Below, piece after piece: positions 24,763 through 31,446 of a stretch of 31,446 nucleotides of DNA. The stretch comes from Sergeia podlipaevii (lineage: Eukaryota; Euglenozoa; Kinetoplastea; Trypanosomatida; Trypanosomatidae): the NCBI GenBank assembly GCA_030849805.1, contig JASANZ010001996.1, positions 1 through 31,446 of the forward strand, read 5' to 3'. The notes beneath the pieces are model-generated. The model was not told the DNA's origin, searched no databases, and saw nothing but the letters and a program-made list of their open reading frames with translations. The position numbers were made by a program, and so were the translations under genes. Within the stretch, counting starts at the first letter, position 1, and every line of letters begins with the position of its first letter.

Positions 24763-25458
24763 TTAGTTCTTGCGTCGAGTCACGTGATCATACAAGGTCA
24801 CCTGTACATAATCTTTACAGTCCAACACTGTCCTATTGCTATTATCGCCTGGCGTGGGGGCCTTGGGGTCTACGTTGATGGTCTTACGATCCCGCTTGTG
24901 CTTCATAAGAAGGCCCATTTCATTGTCCGCGAGGACCTGGAACGTGGAGCTGTTGTTATAGAATAGAGTGTGAGTTTTCCAGTTGTAGTAGCTGAGATCA
25001 CTTCGCTTTGGCAGCAGTTTCTTTGTTCCAGAGAAGTAGTCCTCAAAGTTCTCTGTACGCAGACGATGGCCATAGTCAATGTACGCCGACACCTCCTGTC
25101 CACGCACGTAGTCGCGAATAAAAATAATCGTCGCTAGCTTACCCGTACGCACGAGCTCCTCGCGCCGCGCTAGCGCAGCAAGAAACGGGCTGTACTCAAA
25201 CGTTTTACCCGCGCTGCAGACAAGCTCTGTGCTTTCCTTGCGTTTCAACGGGCCGGCAAGCGCCAGCTGTCGTGCAGCCTCAAACTCATCGCGGCTAAGA
25301 AAGTCCTTCCCCTTGTAGCCAAGCTCCACGATACACCTGGCGGCGTCCTGATCTTCTAGATAAAAGAGGTCCTCACCAGTGACCTGCTGGTCGAGATACT
25401 CCTCGTAGGAGCCAAAGTCAAGAATGTTCTTATCGTAGAAGTCCTTGTCTGAAATCAT
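24763..25458 (-). CDS. CFAP299: CFAP299 homologue (C4orf22 family)
   Basis: A frame of 231 codons from ATG at 25458 to TAA. It matches animal CFAP299 (about 233 residues) nearly end to end. Shared landmarks as I know them include the YEEYLDQQ / DLFYLED start, ELGYKGKDFLSRDEFEAA, SAGK, the FIRDYVRGQEVSAYIDYGHR block, ENFEDYFSG, DLSYYNW, KRDRKTINVDPKA, GDNSNR and the C-terminal YDHVTRRK. No signal peptide or membrane segment is present. CFAP299 is conserved in ciliated organisms and is linked to cilia/flagella and spermatogenesis, but its biochemical role is not established. It lies upstream of OPB and the CFAP54-like gene in the same transcription direction. Length, start and end all agree with an intact gene. 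Confidence 0.95.
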   Translation of the reverse strand: MISDKDFYDKNILDFGSYEEYLDQQVTGEDLFYLEDQDAARCIVELGYKGKDFLSRDEFEAARQLALAGPLKRKESTELVCSAGKTFEYSPFLAALARREELVRTGKLATIIFIRDYVRGQEVSAYIDYGHRLRTENFEDYFSGTKKLLPKRSDLSYYNWKTHTLFYNNSSTFQVLADNEMGLLMKHKRDRKTINVDPKAPTPGDNSNRTVLDCKDYVQVTLYDHVTRRKN

Positions 25459-25544
25459 TTTCTTTTTCCCTTGTATTCTTTTTTTTTGCCTTGTGTGTAT
25501 ATATAGTGATCTCTAGTACCTTTTCCCTCCTATTTTCTTTCTTT

Positions 25545-25615
25545 CTTTATTATTTGTCGTTGTTGTAAATGCAATATATATATATATATAAAGAACCAAT
25601 AGAGAGAGAAGAGGA
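25545..25615 (-). promoter_or_regulatory. Predicted pyrimidine tract and spliced-leader acceptor, CFAP299
   Basis: The GA stretch at 25601-25615 is a pyrimidine tract in the transcript, and a second lies at 25661-25678. No AG occurs after either tract until 25546-25545. The 86-nt leader has no ATG upstream of 25458. Several more AGs follow closely, so the exact site may vary. Confidence 0.4.
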
Positions 25616-25660
25616 TGATTCAACAAAATGAACAGGAAAAAAAACACACACACAAAAATA

Positions 25661-25678
25661 AGAGAGAGAGAGAGAGAG
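25661..25678. repeat. (AG)n microsatellite
   Basis: A pure AG run, pyrimidine in the transcribed sense, located 200 bases upstream of CFAP299. It may act as an auxiliary splicing tract. Confidence 0.85.
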
Positions 25679-25745
25679 GCTTGAGAGACAAGGCCCAACA
25701 CAATCAAACGTTGTGAGAAATAGCGACAGGGAGAGTCCCCTTCAG

Positions 25746-25762
25746 TATATATATATATATAT
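25746..25762. repeat. (TA)n microsatellite
   Basis: A TA run in the spacer. A similar one lies at 25574-25591 between the CFAP299 pyrimidine tract and the predicted acceptor. Confidence 0.85.
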
Positions 25763-26590
25763 TACAGTAATAACCGCAATAACTTTTTCCCCCTTTTTTC
25801 GCTTTGATTCTAATTCCACAAGTATAACAACAGAAAAATGATGAAAAAAACAACAACAACAACACCGAGAGAGAGAAAGAAAGAAAAAAAAAGTCCAAAA
25901 AAAAAGGAAAAAAAAAACGAAAAGCAAGCAAAATAGAATGAAGCACCTCTCTCAATCACAAAAGTAGCGCCTTTATATTCCACTTATCGCCGTTTTCGCT
26001 TCACTATAAAAATAAGTAAATATAATAATAATAATAATAAAGCAGGTGATGTATACACCACGCGCAATTGCATAAAAAAAAAACAGATAAACAAACAAAA
26101 ATGAGTAAAAATTGTTTAAAGAGAGAACGTAAAGAGCATGCCACACTTATGCATACACACGGCACTACTTCAGTTTCGGTATGTATGAATACTCAACTGT
26201 CTACCCACCCTTTTTTTTCCTTTGTCTCTCTTTCTGTACTTCCTTCCCCCTCTTTTCCATACTTTTGCATAAGTCCCTTATGGACTTGGCTCGCCAGATC
26301 TTTGCCGTAAGCATTCGTGAAGAGAGCGAGAGGGGGGAGGGGGGAGATAGATGGGATCCATTTGCAACATACATGTTTCCCTCATAGAAAGAAAGAGAAA
26401 AAAAAAGAAAAACTAGTTTACAAAAAGGGAGCAAAGGAAAAATGCTGAACTCAAGACGATTATTATTGTCTCTTTCTTTATCTTCCTTCCCTCCCCTATG
26501 TTCCTATTTCTGGTTTACTCTTTTTTTCTTTCTTTCTTTCTTTTAAACCATTTTTTTTGGAAAACAACGACAACAAAATACCGTTCTATT

Positions 26591-29500
26591 TTACTGTGTC
26601 ATACGCCCCTTCTTGTGATGATTCGCGAAGTGCGTATAGACCGCATAGAGGCTTTCCATGCACTGGAACAGCACTACAATTGCACATGTGATGGCCATCA
26701 CCTCTCTCATCGTGCGATGCGCGTCGGTCGCCATCTGTGCCTCTGCGCCGGATGACTTACGTGCGGCGTGTGAAAGAGCCACACCCGCCAGCGCACAGGC
26801 AACCCCACAGGCAATGGAAGCCATCAGGCCGACGAGCGCGCTGAGGACGATAACAGCCGAGGGACCAGACGCGGCGCTAGCGTGGCGCCATGAACGGGCA
26901 TTGGGATATTGTTGCCGCTGTTGTTGCTGCTGCTGGCCAAACAGATAGGTCTCCTCGCCGTCCACCGTGTCACTTACGCACAAGTTCGCCGCACTGGCAA
27001 TACCAAGAGGATCGTGTTCTGCGCTACCAGCAGCAGCAGCAGCCGAAGGTGGCAGCGGCCCCAGCCCGGCATTCGCAATAGACCGCAGGATGCCACTCGC
27101 CAGCACTGCAAATACCACGCCAGTGCACATCACACACGGCAACGCACCCGCAACTGTACCGCTGCTCCCGCAATCTTCGCTGTGTGCAAAGAGAAGCCAC
27201 CACCAGCTCACCGCCAGCAGCGCCACAGCGATCGGCGGCATCGCCACTCGACCGACCCACGCGGAGAGACGTGGGATGAGACAGAAGGGCCACGCGAACA
27301 GCGCGGAGGCAAACATTACCGCCACGAGGTGCCTTGGATTTCGCATCACCACTACTGACGAGGAGGAAGAAGAAGATAATGTGCCAAGCTGCCCTTGGCT
27401 TACCTCGAGAGCATTAGGTGAAGGGCAAGACAGCAGCGCGATGCATCCGTTGGCGACGAGTGCCATCATCGCTGCTACCCCACTCGTGGTGCCAGCGCGG
27501 AGCACGAAGCGTGGGGAGACCCTCTTGACCACACTGCACAGCTGTCTCCCCGCTACATGCTTCGCGTTGGCCTGTGCAGCACGGGCAAGAACATGGCGGG
27601 GTAGCAGCCACACAATACCAAAGGCCACTCCTACCATGAGAGGAGAGAGAATCACAACGAGGCGCAGCGCCTGGGCAGTGGCGGACCATGCGGCGGCAGA
27701 GGTCTGCTGATCTCCAGCTTGCTGCTGCTGGTATGCACTGAAAACGACTGGCCAAGCCACATAGGCGAAGGAGTTGGTGAGGAGGTAGCTGTTGACAAGC
27801 ACGTGCGACTGGACGCTGGCCCCAGCAACAACGCCGACCTCTGCAAAGGCATTCAAAAACAACGCAATAAGCGACACGGCGACGCCTAGGCCGTACGCGG
27901 CCTTGCCAGCAAGTGTGATACTAAAATCTCCTCCCCTGTATCCCCAGTACACGAGCGCTGACCCAGATATGGCGAGAAGAGAGCCACCCACCAGCAGCAC
28001 ATGAGGTCCTCTGCCAGGCATGAAAGAAGAGAGCACGCCACAGCCTCCGGCCAGCAGCAGCGCCAGCGCTATAGCACCGAATTCTGAAGCACCAAGCAGC
28101 GCATTCCGCGCGAAACGGTTCCGCGATGCTGAGGAGCCGTCCTTCCCACCTACCTCGGAAAACAAGTTGAGACCGCCACCCACTGTTCCCTGAACAAGGA
28201 GAAGCACCATGTAGAGGGCAGAGAGGGAGAGAAGTAGGTGCTGCCTAAGTACGGAAGTGGCCCAAAGCCTTTGCATGTGAGGCACAGAGCTGCCATGTGC
28301 CTCGCTGGGGTTTGGAAAGACACCGACAGTTGTGGTAGTGATAGTAGCAGCGCTAGCCGCAGTGGTTCCAGCACGGACCTCCAGCGGCAGCGACGCATCT
28401 CCCTCACGCATTGAAATATGCTGAAGTACAGGTACTGATGGCTCAGCTGGAACACGCAAACACGTGAGGGCACTGCTATTGCTATTCATATTGCTACGAA
28501 TAGTACTAGTGGTAGTCATACTTGTTGTCGTAGCGGACGCTTTGCCACTAGAAGAAGCAGCAGCAGCAGCAGCAGAAGCAGCGAAATTCACATGAGCGTC
28601 CATCATGGCGCCATCGCTACCTGCTTCTACTGTCAATAACCCCGCAGTCAGAGCGGATGTCTTCTTCTTGCGGTTGCGCCTCCTCTTCTTGTGCTTCCCA
28701 CCACCTTCACCACCACCACCACGACTGGCAATACTCCCCTCCGAAGTAACGAATGAGGCGTTGCTGGCATCGTCATCGTCGCTGTCGCCTCGCAGCGCAA
28801 TGAGCTCCGTCTCTGTGCCATAGCAAAAACTATCACCATCACTATTATTATGATTCCACTGGGCTTCACACATAGGCTGCAGGCACTTGCACACTTCCTC
28901 GCCTGGACTTCTGTGGTCCGTCACCGCATCCTCGCGCTGGTCGCCATTCACCATCTCTCCTGAAGCAATCTCTTGATAGTCCGCATTCCTCTCGGTCACT
29001 CCCCCTTGCTGCAGGCAGTGGGGATGATGATAAGGCTGAGCCCCCGAGGACGGTGCCACGGTCACAGGCCAAAAGAACTGCCTGAGCTTGCTAGCCTCTG
29101 CATTTGCTGCCGCAGCGGCAATAGCGACCCCAGAGAGCAGGTTCACAGCCTCCGCGCTTACTGCCACCTCACCCACCACCACGGAAGCGGCATCGTTGCT
29201 GTAGTGACCCTTAGGGTACACACTGGTGCTGCTGCGTGCATTTGCTGAAACGTCGTGAGAGGTGATACCTTGTAAAGTGCCAGCGGCATGCGTGGCAGGC
29301 AACATGGTCGCGCCACGACTCGCAGGCTCTCTGGTGAGAACAACAGCGGGGGCCGTGGTAGTGCTGCCGTAATTGGTGACTGTGGAAGGAGCCGCTGTGA
29401 GGTTGCTAGTGGTGCTCAAGCGACCGCGAGGGCTGTTCATGAGCGAAGATGGCTGTGTAGCGGCAACTGTGGTCTCAGCACGAGTGGCACGCGTCGTGAG

Positions 29501-30424
29501 CTCATCGACCTTTTCACGTAGACTCACTGCGGCTCGCTGAGCTTCGTTGAGGGCGGCGCGGAGGGCACTGTTCTCCTCCTGCAGCTTCTCTTGCATTTTC
29601 CTTCCCTCTTCCTCTTCTTTCTTTTGCAAAGCAGCAGCAACAGCAGCACGTGCCGCTGCTCCCGGTGATGCTATCTGTGATGCATCATTTAGATGAGAGC
29701 TGGACGTTTGAGCGGCATCTGGGACACTTGATAGAGAATAGCTGGAGAAGGACGTCGTCGTCGTCGTCGCCTTGCTGTTGTGGATATTCATCGCCGTTGC
29801 ATTGTCCTTGTTGTTACCCCTTCGATTACTATTTTCGTTGTCGCCGCTTCTCGCCTCATCACTGTTGACAACGGAAACTGTAGGGTCTTCTACAACCATC
29901 TCCACTGACGATTGGGTATCTATGCGGGGTGTCACTAGCGGTATTCCCTTCGGGGTCTGCTCAAGACTCATGCTTGCCACTGAACGCGACAACTCCACTT
30001 CTGAGACGCCCTTCAGCTTCGCCAGTGCGGCCAGTTCGCGACGGAACTGACGACGCGTGAGCATCCGCTCCGTCATTTCATCTGTGACGAGAAGCACCCG
30101 ATGACTGGCTTCTGTTTCGTGAAGTCCTTCGCGTTCTCTTCTGACCTCCTCGGCATCTTCCATCCGTGCCTGCTCCTCCCCTGTCTCCTTCTGAATAAAT
30201 TCAAGAACGTCTGAGTCTGGAATCACAGAGACGTTGGGGGGAGTAGCTGACCCCTGGTGGTAACTATCGCGATTTCCCTTGCTGTGGGGACGCTTTTGAG
30301 AGAGTGAGTTAGCTTCAGATGTGAGCGAGGTGACAAAGCGTGGCAGCTCTAGGAGACTCTCTTGCGAGCGATAGGACTGCTGGGAAAGACAGGCTGGCTG
30401 CTCTTCATCTGAGCCATGCTCCAT
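26591..30424 (-). CDS. Polytopic membrane protein, probable MFS-type fold, with long coiled-coil N-terminus
   Basis: A frame of 1277 codons from ATG at 30424 to TAA. The first about 720 residues are hydrophilic: a charged helical stretch near 75-160, a strong coiled-coil candidate near 266-320 (KKEEEEGRKMQEKLQEENSA onward), Ser/Thr-rich linkers, and a basic cluster KHKKRRRNRKKK near 576-588. From about residue 726 to 1266 I count twelve hydrophobic segments. A charged loop of about 40 residues separates the first six from the last six, and a longer low-complexity loop with polyQ separates segments ten and eleven. The 6+6 layout suggests a major facilitator-type transporter, but no family signature or substrate motif is recognisable. 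There is no N-terminal signal peptide; the large N-terminal domain is probably cytosolic. It is the first gene of the visible unit. The membrane call is firm; the transporter call is tentative. Confidence 0.8.
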   Translation of the reverse strand: MEHGSDEEQPACLSQQSYRSQESLLELPRFVTSLTSEANSLSQKRPHSKGNRDSYHQGSATPPNVSVIPDSDVLEFIQKETGEEQARMEDAEEVRREREGLHETEASHRVLLVTDEMTERMLTRRQFRRELAALAKLKGVSEVELSRSVASMSLEQTPKGIPLVTPRIDTQSSVEMVVEDPTVSVVNSDEARSGDNENSNRRGNNKDNATAMNIHNSKATTTTTSFSSYSLSSVPDAAQTSSSHLNDASQIASPGAAARAAVAAALQKKEEEEGRKMQEKLQEENSALRAALNEAQRAAVSLREKVDELTTRATRAETTVAATQPSSLMNSPRGRLSTTSNLTAAPSTVTNYGSTTTAPAVVLTREPASRGATMLPATHAAGTLQGITSHDVSANARSSTSVYPKGHYSNDAASVVVGEVAVSAEAVNLLSGVAIAAAAANAEASKLRQFFWPVTVAPSSGAQPYHHPHCLQQGGVTERNADYQEIASGEMVNGDQREDAVTDHRSPGEEVCKCLQPMCEAQWNHNNSDGDSFCYGTETELIALRGDSDDDDASNASFVTSEGSIASRGGGGEGGGKHKKRRRNRKKKTSALTAGLLTVEAGSDGAMMDAHVNFAASAAAAAASSSGKASATTTSMTTTSTIRSNMNSNSSALTCLRVPAEPSVPVLQHISMREGDASLPLEVRAGTTAASAATITTTTVGVFPNPSEAHGSSVPHMQRLWATSVLRQHLLLSLSALYMVLLLVQGTVGGGLNLFSEVGGKDGSSASRNRFARNALLGASEFGAIALALLLAGGCGVLSSFMPGRGPHVLLVGGSLLAISGSALVYWGYRGGDFSITLAGKAAYGLGVAVSLIALFLNAFAEVGVVAGASVQSHVLVNSYLLTNSFAYVAWPVVFSAYQQQQAGDQQTSAAAWSATAQALRLVVILSPLMVGVAFGIVWLLPRHVLARAAQANAKHVAGRQLCSVVKRVSPRFVLRAGTTSGVAAMMALVANGCIALLSCPSPNALEVSQGQLGTLSSSSSSSVVVMRNPRHLVAVMFASALFAWPFCLIPRLSAWVGRVAMPPIAVALLAVSWWWLLFAHSEDCGSSGTVAGALPCVMCTGVVFAVLASGILRSIANAGLGPLPPSAAAAAGSAEHDPLGIASAANLCVSDTVDGEETYLFGQQQQQQRQQYPNARSWRHASAASGPSAVIVLSALVGLMASIACGVACALAGVALSHAARKSSGAEAQMATDAHRTMREVMAITCAIVVLFQCMESLYAVYTHFANHHKKGRMTQ

Positions 30425-31446
30425 CTTTTCACGAGGAGAGAGAAGGAGAGGGAGGCGTAGCTATTTGTCAGTCTACCTCTAATTAACATATACACAAGAT
30501 AGGCGCAGCAAAACAACAGACAATATTAGAAAGAGAGAGAGAGAGAGAGAGAGAAAGGGAAAGAAAGAGAGAAATATAATATTATCAAGAATACAACGAT
30601 TGAAAATGAAAAAAAAAAGAAAAAATGTTACCATGCATCATGAAATGATAACAACAACTATTGAACACATTTCTCTTTGTGTTTGTTCTCGCAATTCTCG
30701 ATGATACTGCTGTAACATGACATGAACCCACCTGTTCTTCTTTTTTTCCTCTATTTTGCTCGCTCCATAAGACGCTCAACGACACACCAACTGGAAGAAT
30801 AACAAGAGAAAACAGACAAAGTTACAGTGATGGGGAAAAAAAAACCTAAACTAAACACATACGCGTGCACTTACGCACAAATACATACACAATGAGATGC
30901 CGGGTAGTAACTGCAGAAAAATAAAAAAAACGAAAAAAAAGAAAAAAAAAACGTCAGTGCTCTCCTGAACTGCTTATCCTGCAGGAAAAAAAAAAAAGAA
31001 ACAACAAAGGCATATGTGTGTACACCTGCGCGCATGGACAAAAAATGTGAACGTAAGTGGCGACAAAAAAAAGGCAACACACAATTTTTTTTTTCTTTTT
31101 TTTTGCGGCATATCAGAAAAAAAGAGAGAGAGAGAGCTCTGCAAAAATAAATAAAAAAATCTTGAGTATATGAGTTTTCCTCCCACTTCTCTCTTTTCCC
31201 ATTGAAAGATAGAGAAAAAGAAGGAGAAAAAATCGATGATTCTACCGTTCTCTGTATACATCTCCCCTCTTCAAAAAAGGTGATATCTCTTTCAGATAGG
31301 GATAGGGAGAGAGAGGTGAACAGACACTACCTTCCCAACCAAGCAAACAACAACAACAAAAAAGTAAAGAACAAAGATAAAAGCAGGACTAAGCAGAAAA
31401 AAAAAAAGAAACAGCGTGAATAGATAAGTAAAAATAATATTGAAAG
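30425..31446. other. Right-hand noncoding spacer upstream of the membrane-protein gene
   Basis: No gene is seen on either strand. It is AT-rich, with A runs, T runs and GA repeats (30530-30555 and 31123-31136). The first 54 bases are the predicted leader of the membrane-protein gene. The rest is probably the 3' region of a gene beyond the right edge if transcription continues in the same direction. Confidence 0.7.
30479..30573 (-). promoter_or_regulatory. Predicted pyrimidine tract and spliced-leader acceptor, membrane-protein gene
   Basis: A long GA-rich block at 30530-30573 gives an excellent transcribed pyrimidine tract. The first AG after it is at 30480-30479, about 50 nt on. The leader would be 54 nt with no ATG before 30424. 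Confidence 0.5.

Larger units (their letters stand above)
25459..26590. other. Spacer between the membrane-protein and CFAP299 genes
   Basis: No gene is seen. It holds TA runs (25574-25591 and 25746-25762), a GA run (25661-25678), an AAT run (about 26021-26040), A-rich purine tracts, and a G-rich stretch near 26330-26346. A patch at about 26130-26330 is more complex but has no convincing frame; a small 6-bp hairpin (26271-26276 with 26282-26287) lies there. Confidence 0.75.

Noticed and set aside
26330..26346. G-quadruplex near two G6 runs
   Set aside because: Only two G runs separated by one base are present. A canonical four-run arrangement with loops is lacking.
1..31446. Strand-switch region, tRNA cluster, transposon, rRNA or CRISPR array
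   Set aside because: All genes share one strand and no tRNA-like box motifs, transposase frames or spaced direct repeats were seen by eye. A tRNAscan-SE and Infernal run would settle small RNAs.

Overview
The window looks like nuclear DNA of a trypanosomatid (kinetoplastid flagellate). Five long intronless reading frames all lie on the minus strand, as expected for one polycistronic unit. They are separated by AT-rich, microsatellite-rich spacers of 0.7 to 1.1 kb that carry pyrimidine tracts in the transcribed sense, the usual trans-splicing context. One protein is a close match to trypanosomatid oligopeptidase B, with its catalytic residues offset by exactly four from the Leishmania numbering as I recall it. 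The genus cannot be fixed from this window. No rRNA, tRNA, CRISPR or transposase was recognised.

In transcription order (right to left) the genes are: a 1277-residue polytopic membrane protein with a long coiled-coil/low-complexity N-terminus (30424-26591); a CFAP299 homologue (25458-24763); oligopeptidase B (23987-21807); a giant 5345-residue CFAP54-like central-pair protein (21096-5059); and a 971-residue protein ending in an acyl-CoA-binding domain (3994-1079). Two of the longest frames open upstream at GTG codons. I moved those starts to the first ATG: 21096 for the CFAP54-like gene and 23987 for oligopeptidase B.

For each gene I located the transcribed-sense pyrimidine tract and the first AG after it as a predicted spliced-leader acceptor. 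The five predicted 5' leaders are 54, 86, 163, 84 and 200 nt, and none contains an upstream ATG, which supports both the acceptors and the chosen starts.

Two genes, CFAP299 and CFAP54, point to the flagellum/axoneme. Oligopeptidase B lies between them and is a cytosolic peptidase. The acyl-CoA-binding protein suggests lipid handling. Co-location in a trypanosomatid transcription unit does not by itself imply shared function.

The most unexpected signal is in the spacer downstream of the CFAP54-like gene (about 4339-4828). It holds four inverted repeats in a row, including a 22-base-pair interrupted hairpin and a possible three-way junction. A compact hairpin with a CUUG-type tetraloop lies in the oligopeptidase B leader. 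These are candidate structured RNA elements and need computational and experimental confirmation.
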